This document shows, one piece after another, positions 29,718 to 37,706 of a DNA stretch of 64,000 nucleotides. Position 1 is the first letter of the stretch. Each line of letters begins with the position of its first letter. Source of the DNA: Chromobacterium sinusclupearum (GTDB lineage Bacteria > Pseudomonadota > Gammaproteobacteria > Burkholderiales > Chromobacteriaceae); contig NZ_PPTF01000073.1 of NCBI RefSeq assembly GCF_002902845.1, positions 177,808 to 241,807 of the forward strand, in the 5' to 3' direction. The position numbers and the translations under genes are program-made. The notes under the pieces were generated by a model. That model ran no database searches, had not been told where the DNA came from, and saw only the letters and a list, made by a program, of their open reading frames with translations.

Positions 29718-29753
29718 CGGAACGCCCGGCATGGCCGGGCTTCCGCCCTACTT
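29718..29753 (-). repeat. REP-like hairpin with GTAG foot
   Basis: On the minus strand it starts GTAGGGCGGAAGCCCGG and has a perfect GCCCGGC/GCCGGGC core. It is almost identical in its outer arms to the copy at 29097-29128. It ends 7 nt before the arnD start, so it may affect arnD translation. Confidence 0.75.
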
Positions 29754-29760
29754 TGACACC

Positions 29761-30660
29761 ATGAAAAAACTCGCACTGAAAATAGACGTCGACACTTGGC
29801 GCGGCACCCGCGAGGGCGTGCCGCGGCTGATGGACATGCTCAAACGCCACCAGGCTGGCGCCACCTTTTTGTTCAGCCTGGGCCCGGACCACACCGGCCG
29901 CGCCATCAAGCGCGTGTTCCGTCCCGGCTTTCTGTCCAAGGTATCGCGCACTTCCGTGGTTGAGCACTACGGCATCCGCACCCTGCTGTACGGCACGGTG
30001 CTGCCGGGGCCCGACATCGGCAAGCGCGAAGCGGCCTTGCTGCGCGGGGTGCGCGACGCCGGCTTCGAAGTGGGCATCCACTGCTGGGACCACATCAAGT
30101 GGCAGGACTACGTGGCCGGCAAGGACGCGGCCTGGACCCGCGCCGAAATGAAAAAGGCCGCCCACCGCTTCCGCGAGATCTTCGGCGAACCGGCGCGCAC
30201 CCACGGCGCGGCCGGCTGGCAGATCAACGACGCCGCGCTGGCGTACCAGAAAGAGCTGGGCATGCTCTACGCGTCCGACGGCCGCGGCACGCATGCCTTC
30301 CAGCCGGTGGACGCCGCCGGCCAGCCGCTGGGCGTGCCGCAGCTGCCCACCACGCTGCCGACGCTGGACGAACTGATCGGACTGGACGGCCTCAGCAACG
30401 ACAACGTGCATGAGCATCTGCTGAAGCTGACTGAAGCCACACCGGAAACCGGCCACGTCTACACCCTGCACGCGGAGCTGGAAGGCATGCGGCTGATGGA
30501 CACCTTCGACCGGCTGCTCTCTGGCTGGACGCGCCAGGGCTACGAGCTGGTCAGCTGCGTCGATCTCTTCCACAGCCTGGATGCCGCCGCGCTGCCGAAG
30601 GGCCGCGTCATCATGGGCGAAATCCCAGGCCGCAGCGGCACGCTGGCGCTGCAGGCGTAA
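29761..30660 (+). CDS. arnD: ArnD polysaccharide-deacetylase-family deformylase
   Basis: This 299-residue NodB-fold protein matches ArnD, which removes the formyl group from undecaprenyl-phosphate-formamido-arabinose before flipping. KIDVDTWRGTREGVPRLMDM holds the catalytic Asp pair and GIHCWDHIKWQDY the metal-binding His residues. THGAAGWQINDAAL and the LGVPQLPTTLPTLDE region are also typical. The start ATG 29761 has no obvious ribosome site because the REP hairpin fills the upstream region; the frame opening at 29671 is less likely. Confidence 0.92.
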   Translation: MKKLALKIDVDTWRGTREGVPRLMDMLKRHQAGATFLFSLGPDHTGRAIKRVFRPGFLSKVSRTSVVEHYGIRTLLYGTVLPGPDIGKREAALLRGVRDAGFEVGIHCWDHIKWQDYVAGKDAAWTRAEMKKAAHRFREIFGEPARTHGAAGWQINDAALAYQKELGMLYASDGRGTHAFQPVDAAGQPLGVPQLPTTLPTLDELIGLDGLSNDNVHEHLLKLTEATPETGHVYTLHAELEGMRLMDTFDRLLSGWTRQGYELVSCVDLFHSLDAAALPKGRVIMGEIPGRSGTLALQA

Positions 30661-30672
30661 TCCAAGCGCGAC

Positions 30673-30704
30673 GCGGGCAAGGCCTTCCGGCTTGCCCGCC
30701 CTAC
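30673..30704 (-). repeat. REP-like hairpin with GTAG foot
   Basis: On the minus strand it starts GTAGGGCGGGCAAGCC and pairs GCGGGCAAG with CTTGCCCGC. It lies just after arnD and is the third member of this family in the operon. Confidence 0.7.
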
Positions 30705-30745
30705 CGGTCTATTGTGAGAGCATCCCACGCCTCAGGAGCGCCGCC

Positions 30746-30991
30746 ATGGACATCGCCCAAATCGAACGCCTGCTGCTGATCAACCTAGCCTTTCATTACG
30801 CCATCCTGATCCTCTGGTTTGGCGTTTTTCATTGCTTCCACGGCTGGCTGTACCGGCTGCACAGCCGCTGGTTCCGGCTGTCCGAACCGGCCTTCGATCT
30901 GCTGAACTACGGCGGCATCGGCCTCTATAAAATCCTGGTTCTGGTGTTCAACCTGGCGCCGCTGGCGGCGCTGTGGCTAAGCAAACCCTAA
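30746..30991 (+). CDS. Small two-helix membrane protein (DUF6868-like)
   Basis: This 81-residue protein has two hydrophobic helices: residues ~8-28 (LLLINLAFHYAILILWFGVF) and ~55-78. Between them is an aromatic, basic segment (CFHGWLYRLHSRWFRLSE). It resembles the DUF6868 family found in many proteobacteria; the function is unknown. AGGAG lies about ten bases before the ATG. It is a single-gene unit after the arn operon, so co-function with lipid A modification cannot be assumed. Confidence 0.7.
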   Translation: MDIAQIERLLLINLAFHYAILILWFGVFHCFHGWLYRLHSRWFRLSEPAFDLLNYGGIGLYKILVLVFNLAPLAALWLSKP

Positions 30992-31049
30992 ATGCGGAGA
31001 CGGCGGCCATCCGAAGACAGCCGCCGTTATGGTCGGATCAATTCAACAA

Positions 31050-32069
31050 TCAGTGATCGCGCTTGTTCAGAAAGAGCGTCAGCGTCAGCCCACCCTCACC
31101 GTCATTTTGCGACTGGATGTTCTTCAGCGTGATGCCGGACGGCAACAGCACGCTGATGCCGTGGCCCACGCCGTAGCGCGACAGCGTCTTCTCCAGCTGC
31201 TTGGCCACGCCTTTGGCCGGCAGCCGCGCCTCGTCGTCCAGCTCAAAACCGTAGGATTCCGCCGCGCTGCCCAGCGCCTCCTCCACCTGTTCGCGAGGCA
31301 CAAAGCGCTCGGCGGCGGCGGTCAGCGCCTTGGCCTGCACCTCCTCCGGCTGGCTTTCCACCAAGGTCAGCAGCTCGTCCTTGAAGCGCGCCTGCTGCAT
31401 GGGATCTTCGATCTCGCTGCTCAGCTGCTCCACCACGCTGGCCAGCATCTTGCTGCTGGACGCCTTGTCCGGCACGCGCAGCGCCTTGAGGAAATCATCG
31501 AGCCAGAACTTGGCCTCGCGGCTCAAGCGGTCCACCGCGTAGACCGTGGGGCCGTGCTCCAGGATCAGCGCGCCCTTGTCGATCAGCCGCGGATTGATGC
31601 CGGAGGCATGGCTGATGTCGAACACGCCGCCGCCTTCGATGATGGTGAGGAAGTCGTCGCGGATCTCGGACTTGAACACGCCCAGCGCCCGCACCTCGCG
31701 CTCGCCATCGGTGAGGCCGGCAAACTGGATCACCAGCAAGTCGCCGGCGCTGATATTGGGGTGTTGCGAGCGGCCGTACAAATGCTTGGCGATGCGCTGC
31801 GAGACTTCCAGAAAATCGATCTCGCCGCGGAAGAACTGGCGGCTGTAATGGTAGACCTCGTTCAGATTCAGGTCGGTCTCGTGGACGAACTGGTGCTTTT
31901 TGCGATCAGATACGATGCCCTTCAGATAGCCGTCCAGCAGCATGCCGGACACCGCTTCATCCACCAGCGTGGTGCGTTCGGACAGTTGCAAGGGCTCGCC
32001 GCGCGTCGGGTTGCCCACCCGGTGCACCACCATGGACTCCACCCTCGATTCCGCAATGATCATGCTCAT
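31050..32069 (-). CDS. YejK/NdpA-family nucleoid-associated protein
   Basis: This 339-residue protein matches nucleoid-associated protein NdpA/YejK. It starts MSMIIAESRVESMVVHRVGNP, has NPNISAGDLLVIQFAG-like and GGVFDISHASGINPRLIDKGALI-like segments, and ends in an LLPSGITLKN beta strand. E. coli YejK binds DNA and topoisomerase IV. The start at 32069 is the first Met of the conserved N-terminus; 19 extra codons upstream look non-coding. It is transcribed away from tRNA-Tyr on the same strand, with a terminator between them. Confidence 0.88.
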   Translation of the reverse strand: MSMIIAESRVESMVVHRVGNPTRGEPLQLSERTTLVDEAVSGMLLDGYLKGIVSDRKKHQFVHETDLNLNEVYHYSRQFFRGEIDFLEVSQRIAKHLYGRSQHPNISAGDLLVIQFAGLTDGEREVRALGVFKSEIRDDFLTIIEGGGVFDISHASGINPRLIDKGALILEHGPTVYAVDRLSREAKFWLDDFLKALRVPDKASSSKMLASVVEQLSSEIEDPMQQARFKDELLTLVESQPEEVQAKALTAAAERFVPREQVEEALGSAAESYGFELDDEARLPAKGVAKQLEKTLSRYGVGHGISVLLPSGITLKNIQSQNDGEGGLTLTLFLNKRDH

Positions 32070-32122
32070 TTCCCACTCCGCTAGACAATGCCGGCGATTA
32101 TGCCCACCGCGCCGCTGAAAAC

Positions 32123-32155
32123 GCAAAAAAGCCAGGCGCGAGGCCTGGCTTTTTG
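32123..32155 (-). terminator. Terminator downstream of tRNA-Tyr
   Basis: An AGCCAGGC/GCCTGGCT stem is flanked by A6 and T5 runs. It lies 8 nt beyond the tRNA 3' end. Confidence 0.85.
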
Positions 32156-32162
32156 CTGAATC

Positions 32163-32247
32163 TGGTGGAGGGAGAAGGATTCGAACCTTCGAAGGCAGAG
32201 CCGTCAGATTTACAGTCTGATCCCTTTGACCGCTCGGGAATCCCTCC
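32163..32247 (-). tRNA. tRNA-Tyr (anticodon GTA), CCA encoded
   Basis: Read on the minus strand, the 85-nt molecule has acceptor arms GGAGGGA and TCCCTCC. Its anticodon loop is CTGTAAA with GTA, it has a long variable arm as expected of tRNA-Tyr, a T-loop GTTCGAATC, and an encoded CCA. It is a class II tRNA. Confidence 0.97.
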
Positions 32248-32502
32248 AGAGCGGCGCATCTTATCGGCTTGTAATACAGCTGTCAACCATTCACGGCATC
32301 CGGCAGGCGCGGCGATAAGCGGGACGCCCCAGGCAGCACCGCAAAATGAACATGTCATTCACAGATGTCCGCGCACGCCGTTTCCCCTGTGCATGCCATA
32401 GCCATGGCCAATGCCATCAACCTTGATCTACCGCTTTGTCGATAGCGTCCCATGGCCGCCAAGCTGCCTGACTCAACTTGCCATACCTTTTGCGGAATTA
32501 CG

Positions 32503-33216
32503 ATGCACACCCCACCCGCTGTTTCACGCCGCTCAACCCCGACAATACGACTGGACAGTTTTCCACTGTTCGAAAGCCTCCCCCCGGATGTGCTGAGCCA
32601 CATCGAACGTCATGCCACCCTGATCAGCGGTAAACAAACACGGCTGCTGTTCTTGCGCGGCGATCCGGAGAACTTCATCGGAGTGGTACTGCAGGGTAAC
32701 GCCTACCACACGCTTCAGGAACCTGACGGACACGAAGTCATCATCGACAGCTCTGGCCCAGGCGACATCGTGGGGGAAAGCGCGCTGCTGCACCCAGGGC
32801 GGCGCACCTGCACCGCCCAGCTCAGCCGCGACTGCCGCTTGCTGCTGCTGCACCGCCAGCATTTCCATCCGCTGCAGGCTGAGCCTTTGCTGATGGCTCG
32901 CGTCCAAGAGCAATTGTGCAAGCGGCTGCAGCGCGTCAGCAACTTTGTTGAAACCGTCTGCCTGTACCGGCTGGAGGCGCGACTGGCACGCCATCTGCTG
33001 ATGGAAATCGATCAACGCGGGCGGGCCGGCCCCGGCGGTCCCATCCTGCCCATGACTGTCAATCAGACCGTACTCGCCGCCATGCTCAATGCCAGCCGGC
33101 CGCGGCTCAACGCGCAGCTAAAGCAATGGCAGCGCGCCGGGCTGATCCAGCTATCCCGCCATGCGCTGCAAGTGTGCGACCCCTCCCGACTGCAAGAAAT
33201 TGCCAGACAGAATTGA
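32503..33216 (+). CDS. Crp/Fnr-family transcriptional regulator
   Basis: This 237-residue protein has a cyclic-nucleotide-binding fold (residues ~25-140; FLRGDPENFIGVVLQGN, GPGDIVGESALLHPGRRT). A C-terminal winged helix follows (TVNQTVLAAMLNASRPRLNAQL and KQWQRAGLIQLSRHALQV). There is no Cys cluster at the N-terminus as in Fnr. The start is uncertain: the frame opens at 32452, and ATG 32503 gives a normal-length protein. It is 113 nt upstream of the sigma-factor gene that heads the R-body locus and reads in the same direction, so it may control that locus. The effector is unknown. Confidence 0.85.
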   Translation: MHTPPAVSRRSTPTIRLDSFPLFESLPPDVLSHIERHATLISGKQTRLLFLRGDPENFIGVVLQGNAYHTLQEPDGHEVIIDSSGPGDIVGESALLHPGRRTCTAQLSRDCRLLLLHRQHFHPLQAEPLLMARVQEQLCKRLQRVSNFVETVCLYRLEARLARHLLMEIDQRGRAGPGGPILPMTVNQTVLAAMLNASRPRLNAQLKQWQRAGLIQLSRHALQVCDPSRLQEIARQN

Positions 33217-33284
33217 TAAGACAAATGCCTATTTTAAATTTAATTAGCATTCACATGTCACAGAAGTAACAGATAAGCCTCTCG

Positions 33285-33332
33285 CATTTCGCCATCCTGC
33301 AATCCCCATTGTCATGAACGGATGGCGAAATG
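33285..33332 (+). promoter_or_regulatory. Inverted repeat covering the start codon of the sigma factor gene
   Basis: A perfect 13-bp inverted repeat pairs CATTTCGCCATCC (33285-33297) with GGATGGCGAAATG (33320-33332), with a 22-nt loop. The right arm contains the ATG and the only plausible ribosome-binding bases (GGATGG). In RNA it could hide the translation start; in DNA it could be an operator. Confidence 0.7.
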
Positions 33333-33938
33333 CTGAACCCAAATATCGCTCCCATGCCCCCGCTGGGCCATTGTTTCGATCAAGTCTGGCGCGAGGTCCA
33401 CGCCAAGCTGCAACGCCGCGCGCGCCATTTGTGCAAAGGCGATGTCCACCGCGCCGACGAGCTGCTGTCGGACACCGCCCTCAAGGTCCACCTGTATTTG
33501 CAGCACTCGCCGGACAAGGTGCAAAACCTGGCCGGCTTTCTGTTCCTGGCGCTGAACCACGCCTTTCTCGACCATGTCCGCCGCAAGGGTCGGGAAGGCA
33601 AGGTGATCGATCCCGACATCGAACTGGACAGCGATCCGGTGCATGCGCACGCCGGCAGCGCCCCCACACCGGAACAGCAGCTCTCCCTGAAGCAGCAGCT
33701 CGCGCGCATGGACAGCGCCATCGCCGCCCTCAAGCCGGAACAGCAACAACTGTTCCGTCTGAAATTCGAGGAAGACCTGCCCTATCCGCAAATCGCCGCA
33801 CAGCTGGGCATCAACGAAGCGCTGGCGCGCAAGCGGGTGGAATTGCTGCGCAAAGCGCTGCGCAAGCAGTTGGAAACCGCTTTCACGCCGCCCGCCGGCG
33901 CCCGTTCCTCGAATCAACTGTCGGTTCAACCCCTTTGA
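33330..33938 (+). CDS. ECF-type RNA polymerase sigma factor heading the R-body locus
   Basis: This 202-residue protein has sigma region 2 (residues ~18-85: VWREVHAKLQRRARHL, ADELLSDTALKVHLYLQ, FLFLALNHAFLDHVRRK) and sigma region 4 (residues ~120-185: LKPEQQQLFRLKFEEDLPYPQIAAQLGI). These are separated by an acidic linker, the ECF layout. No anti-sigma factor with a zinc motif follows; a small membrane protein does. In P. aeruginosa a FecI-like sigma factor is reported to control R-body genes, so this factor is a strong candidate activator of the reb genes downstream. Its start codon lies in a hairpin. Confidence 0.88.
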   Translation: MLNPNIAPMPPLGHCFDQVWREVHAKLQRRARHLCKGDVHRADELLSDTALKVHLYLQHSPDKVQNLAGFLFLALNHAFLDHVRRKGREGKVIDPDIELDSDPVHAHAGSAPTPEQQLSLKQQLARMDSAIAALKPEQQQLFRLKFEEDLPYPQIAAQLGINEALARKRVELLRKALRKQLETAFTPPAGARSSNQLSVQPL

Positions 33939-33958
33939 AAACCAAGGACCCAGGCCAT

Positions 33959-34339
33959 ATGACCCACTTCTACCCCTCCTCGTTTGCCAGCGCCTTCGCG
34001 CTGTGCACCTTACTAGCTCTGTTGCTTGAGAGAGCGCTGGCCTTGTTATTGCCTCGCTCCCATAGCTCACTTCCCTGGTTTGAACTGTGCTGTCTCTGCT
34101 GCGCATACCCACTGAGCCAGCTGTTGCGAATCGCCCCCGCAGCAGCCCTGCAGCCGGTGCTGTTGCCCCATGCTGCGGATGCGGGCCTGACGGCCCTAGG
34201 GATCATCGCGCTGGCCGGCCTGCTGCGGCATGCCCGAAGCAATAAGTCGCAAGCCGCCCCCAAACAAGAACGGCGCGTTTTCCGCTTGGGCAGCCTGACT
34301 ACATCACCCTATCCCCTACGCCCGGAGCGCCGGAAATGA
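33959..34339 (+). CDS. Small Cys-rich membrane protein of unknown function
   Basis: This 126-residue protein has about three hydrophobic helices: ~residues 8-32 (rich in Leu and Ala), ~38-58 containing CCLCC, and ~72-92. A basic cytoplasmic tail follows. I do not recognise the family. It follows the sigma gene after 20 nt, and its stop overlaps the next ATG (ATGA), so it belongs to the same operon. In position it could be a membrane partner or anti-sigma factor of the ECF protein, but no known anti-sigma motif is visible. Confidence 0.65.
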   Translation: MTHFYPSSFASAFALCTLLALLLERALALLLPRSHSSLPWFELCCLCCAYPLSQLLRIAPAAALQPVLLPHAADAGLTALGIIALAGLLRHARSNKSQAAPKQERRVFRLGSLTTSPYPLRPERRK

Positions 34340-34833
34340 CCACCACGCTAAGCAATCTGATCAGCGGTTTGAAAAAGGCCGTGATTGAAGCGCAGCGCAG
34401 CGTCAGCCATCAACACATTGAGGAACTGCGCCAGTTCTTCGTGCCGGACCGCGAGCAAGACCCCAAGCTGCGCTTTCCCGAAGGCGCCTGGACCGCGCGC
34501 ATGGTGGGCATGAATGTGCCCAAAGAAGTATGCCGCAACGGCGCGGTAACGTTAGAACACCACGAAGTGCAAGTGCCCTTGATCGCGCTGCTGCCGCTGA
34601 AAAGCTACGCGATTGAAAAAGTGGAAGTGCTGACCACCCTCAGTCTGGCGCTGGCGGAACAGGCGCACAGCGAAGCAAACGAAGACGCTGCCGACGTGCT
34701 GGTATCGATGCGCCGGCAAGACGAACAAACCGCCGAGCTGAAAATCGTCATTCAGGCGCAAGAGCCGCCAGCCGGTTATCAGCAGCTGGTCGCCGCCTAC
34801 GAAAAACTGCTTAACGCCCAGTTGCCCACTTAA
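34336..34833 (+). CDS. DUF2589-like protein 1 of the R-body locus
   Basis: This 165-residue soluble protein has a middle part HEVQVPLIALLPLKSYAIEKVEVLTTLSL that resembles the core strand pattern of DUF2589 proteins (hydrophobic strand, Pro-Leu, then a strand with alternating residues). DUF2589 genes are, to my knowledge, often found near RebB genes. Its biochemical role is unknown; a beta-sandwich scaffold or assembly factor is possible. It is translationally coupled to the preceding membrane-protein gene. The C-terminus ends in a helix (YQQLVAAYEKLLNAQL). Confidence 0.6.
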   Translation: MTTTLSNLISGLKKAVIEAQRSVSHQHIEELRQFFVPDREQDPKLRFPEGAWTARMVGMNVPKEVCRNGAVTLEHHEVQVPLIALLPLKSYAIEKVEVLTTLSLALAEQAHSEANEDAADVLVSMRRQDEQTAELKIVIQAQEPPAGYQQLVAAYEKLLNAQLPT

Positions 34834-34863
34834 ACCTCGCCGCTCACCGTCAAAGGAGAAAAC

Positions 34864-35538
34864 ATGCCTGACACAAACGATGAAAAACTGCTGAGCATGG
34901 CCCAGCACTTTTCCGGCCTGCCGATGAAAGCGCTGATAGGCGGCCCGCTACAGGCCGCCGTCCAGGCACAGCACGGATTGGCGCTGGCGCAAACCCAAAC
35001 CTTGCTGGAAACCGGCTTCAGCCGCGTCACTGACGCCCAGGGCAAACTGACCGGCTACCGGCCGCTGACCGCCGCCATCGAGCTATCGGCCAGCAACGGC
35101 CCCGCCTCATCGGCCCTGACGCTCAACCTCCCGGTGATGACACTGCTGCAATTGCCGGCGCTTGCCATCCAATCGGTGGACATTGCCTTCGACATGGAAG
35201 TGAAGTCCAGCTTCGAACGCGAAACCAACGACCAGAACGCCAGCAAGCAGGAAGGCGACGCCACTTGGGACGCGCGCGCCGGCTGGGGCGTTTTTGGCGT
35301 GGAGCTTAAGGGAACGGTCGCGCGCGCGTCCAGCCAGACTCGACAAGACAAGCAAGACAGCAACCAGAGCAACAGCGCCCACTACCATGTGGAAATCAAA
35401 GCCGAGCAACAAGCCATGCCGGAAGGCGTCAAGCTGCTGCTGCAAGCCTTCAGCAAAACTCTGGAGACCAGGCCGCTCGAATCTCCGCCGTCCTCGCAGC
35501 CTTCGCCGCCTCTTGCAGCCAAATCCTCGCCGGCATGA
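34864..35538 (+). CDS. DUF2589-like protein 2 of the R-body locus
   Basis: This 224-residue protein has an N-terminal helical segment (FSGLPMKALIGGPLQAAVQAQHGLAL-like, residues ~16-42). A DUF2589-type strand pair follows (LTLNLPVMTLLQLPALAIQSVDIAFDMEVKSSF), with a polar stretch rich in Gln, Asn and Ser and a strand HYHVEIKAEQQ before a Pro/Ser-rich tail. The family often occurs in pairs, as here. AAAGGAG lies before the ATG. The function is unknown; it is probably an assembly or accessory factor for R-bodies, judging by its neighbours only. Confidence 0.75.
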   Translation: MPDTNDEKLLSMAQHFSGLPMKALIGGPLQAAVQAQHGLALAQTQTLLETGFSRVTDAQGKLTGYRPLTAAIELSASNGPASSALTLNLPVMTLLQLPALAIQSVDIAFDMEVKSSFERETNDQNASKQEGDATWDARAGWGVFGVELKGTVARASSQTRQDKQDSNQSNSAHYHVEIKAEQQAMPEGVKLLLQAFSKTLETRPLESPPSSQPSPPLAAKSSPA

Positions 35539-35648
35539 CGCGCGGCAACGCCGCCCACCATCGGCCAGGCGGCAAGCTCCCATATAGCGCTTTTGCACTT
35601 CGGACATCGTCCCTGGCCGCCCGCCCACCCGCCACGGAGACCTCAAGG

Positions 35649-36452
35649 ATGAACTTTATGTTGCTGCACTTCATATCGATGCCTTCTGCGCTGCAAATCG
35701 CCGCCTGGGCCATATCCGGCTGCGCCATCGCCATTGCCACTCATTTTGTCATGCGCCGTTTCGCGCCGGAACACATCACGGAGATGCAGAGCGACGAAGT
35801 GGGCGTCATCATCGCCGTAGTCGGCATCTTCTATGGCCTGATCATCGCCGCCCTGCTCGTCCGAGCCATCGCCCACTTCGACGCCTCCATGGAAATTGCG
35901 GAACGCGAAGCCAGCCTCTCCAGCACGCTGTACCGCCTCAGCGCCCAAGGGCTGCCAGAAGCCAGCCATAAAGTCAAAACCGGCCTGCAAAGCTATCTGG
36001 AAAATGTGATCCGGCATGAATGGCCGCGCCAGCAAAAAGGCGAAGAAGTGCCGGTTTCCTCATCGCAGCTAGGCCATCTGAGCAAAATCCTCGCCACGGT
36101 CCATCCCGCCACTCACCGCGAGGCCGAATATCTGACGCTGGCGCAGAACAAACTCAACGAACTCTACGCCAGCCGCCACACCCGGCTATTCAACCAGGCC
36201 ATGACCATTCCCTGGGAAATCTGGACCGTCAGCCTGATAGGCGAGGTGCTGCTGGTGTTCTTTGCCTGGCTGATGCATGTGCCCAGCAAGGGCGTGCACT
36301 TCTTCCTCACCTGCGCCATGGCCGTGTCTATCTCCATCGTGCTGGCCATCATCCTGATCTACGACACGCCTTTCTATGGCGACATCTGCGTGTCGCCGGA
36401 GCCATATGAAAAAGCGCTGCGCGCCATCCACGCCGGCAGCCTGGACTGGTGA
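35649..36452 (+). CDS. DUF4239-like membrane protein 1
   Basis: This 267-residue protein has two N-terminal helices (~residues 12-34 and 50-72) and two C-terminal helices (~193-213 and 217-240). They enclose a charged helical domain. The conserved block DEVGVIIAVVGIFYGLIIAALLVRAIAHFD fits bestrophin-like DUF4239 proteins. A full-length paralogue of identical length lies at 39749-40552 in the same locus. The frame extends to 35535, but GGAG and the membrane start support 35649. The function is unknown; an ion-channel-like role is possible from the bestrophin-like name only. Confidence 0.72.
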   Translation: MNFMLLHFISMPSALQIAAWAISGCAIAIATHFVMRRFAPEHITEMQSDEVGVIIAVVGIFYGLIIAALLVRAIAHFDASMEIAEREASLSSTLYRLSAQGLPEASHKVKTGLQSYLENVIRHEWPRQQKGEEVPVSSSQLGHLSKILATVHPATHREAEYLTLAQNKLNELYASRHTRLFNQAMTIPWEIWTVSLIGEVLLVFFAWLMHVPSKGVHFFLTCAMAVSISIVLAIILIYDTPFYGDICVSPEPYEKALRAIHAGSLDW

Positions 36453-36544
36453 GGAAAATTTTTTCACACGCGGCTGGCGCCGCCGTCCACATGGCAAGCG
36501 CATAAGGCGCGTTTTTCTCACCGATCCCGACACCAGGAGCAATC

Positions 36545-36781
36545 ATGGCAGACAACACCGCAGTCAACGGACAAATCACCGATGCCGTCACCCAGACCAA
36601 TGTCAAGGTCGTGGCCGAAGCCCCGGCCCAGGCCATGGCCTCGCTGTACCAAGTGGCCAGCCACTCCGCCGGCCTGGCGCTGCAAAACTCGGTGCACAGC
36701 CAGCAGGCGCTGAACCAGATCAACAGCGCGGTGATTTCCAAAGCGGTGTCCATGATCCTGTCCGTCGGCGACAAGAGCTGA
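36545..36781 (+). CDS. Short RebB-family R-body protein
   Basis: This 78-residue protein opens with NGQITDAVTQTNVKVVAEAPAQAMASLYQVASHSAGLALQNSV (residues 8-50), which is the RebB/killing-trait signature shared with the five paralogues at 44402-46442. It then diverges and ends after a single helix (VISKAVSMILSVGDKS), about 30 residues shorter than them. It is a diverged, truncated-length member that may cap or nucleate the ribbon, by inference. CAGGAG lies before the ATG. It is followed after 27 nt by the Pro/Ala-rich RebB-like gene. Confidence 0.88.
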   Translation: MADNTAVNGQITDAVTQTNVKVVAEAPAQAMASLYQVASHSAGLALQNSVHSQQALNQINSAVISKAVSMILSVGDKS

Positions 36782-36808
36782 CGCCATTAAGCCAGGGAGG
36801 ATGGAAGC

Positions 36809-37612
36809 ATGGGCCTGACAGACTTTATCAAAAACAAGCTGGGCGGCGGCGCCGCCCCCTCATCGGCGGCGCAAGCCGCGCCCAGCCCCAGCGGCGACGC
36901 CGCGCCGCCGGCGGACGCTAACACGCCTGCCGCAGCCGCCAATCCCGCCGCCCCTGCCGCAGAGAGCGCCGCCCCCGCGCCCAACAGCGCGCCAGCCGCC
37001 TCCCCCCCAACGCCAACGGCAACGGACAACGCGCCGCCCTCCCCTGCGGCGTCGGCTGCCAACAGCCAGCCTGCGCCCGCCGCCGCCCCGGCGGCGCCGC
37101 CCCAGCCCGCCGCGCCGCCGCCCTCATCCAGCCCGCTGCGCGGCTTCACCGAAAAACTCAGCACCGCGCCATCCGGCGGCGGCGGCGGCGACGCGCTGAA
37201 CAGCCAGATCGTGCAGGCGGTGCAGCTCTCCAACAGCGAAACCGCCGCCTACGCCGGCAACCAGATCGCCGTCGCGCCCAACATGATGATCACCCAGGCC
37301 GGCGGCCTGGTGGCCCAGGCCGGCGCCAACTACTTCGACGGCGCCAGCAAACTGGCCCTGGCCAGCAAGAGCGTGCTGCTGAAAAACATGACCGAAAAAT
37401 TCGCCGCCGAGGACGTCAAAGGCGGCATCGAGGACGCGCTGGGCATTTTGATCACCGATCTATTGGTCGGCACGGCTGCCGCCGTGGCAGCGGCCTCCGG
37501 CGCCATGGAAGGCGAGGCGGCGCATTTTGCCTTGGAAAAGATTGATCAGAGTTTGAGTAAGTATCAAGAATTAATTGGCAAAAATAATCTCACCAGCATA
37601 CCCATGGAGTAA
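36809..37612 (+). CDS. Pro/Ala-rich protein with C-terminal RebB-like domain
   Basis: This 267-residue protein starts with a short amphipathic helix (GLTDFIKNKLGGG). About 100 residues of low-complexity Ala/Pro/Ser follow (~15-115), then a Gly-rich hinge. The C-terminal helical domain (~130-260) begins LNSQIVQAVQLSNSETAAYAGNQIAVAPNMMITQAG and reads like a distant RebB domain, with the same Q-I-x-x-A-V-x-x-x-N spacing. It may be the large, linker-bearing Reb component, comparable in position to accessory Reb proteins; that is inference. GGGAGG precedes the ATG. The gene composition is extremely GC-rich, and it stands directly before an AT-rich gene. Confidence 0.7.
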   Translation: MGLTDFIKNKLGGGAAPSSAAQAAPSPSGDAAPPADANTPAAAANPAAPAAESAAPAPNSAPAASPPTPTATDNAPPSPAASAANSQPAPAAAPAAPPQPAAPPPSSSPLRGFTEKLSTAPSGGGGGDALNSQIVQAVQLSNSETAAYAGNQIAVAPNMMITQAGGLVAQAGANYFDGASKLALASKSVLLKNMTEKFAAEDVKGGIEDALGILITDLLVGTAAAVAAASGAMEGEAAHFALEKIDQSLSKYQELIGKNNLTSIPME

Positions 37613-37706
37613 TGTACATCGCATTCACGAAAACATTAATACCGCAACATTACACACAACATCCCTCTCTCATCAGCTTCAATTCACCGAATACGAAGGA
37701 AATAAA

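Noticed and set aside
33314..33958. Extended N-terminus of the small Cys-rich membrane protein in the frame over the sigma gene
   Set aside because: That part is out of frame with the sigma factor and Arg/Pro-rich shadow sequence; the real start is ATG 33959.
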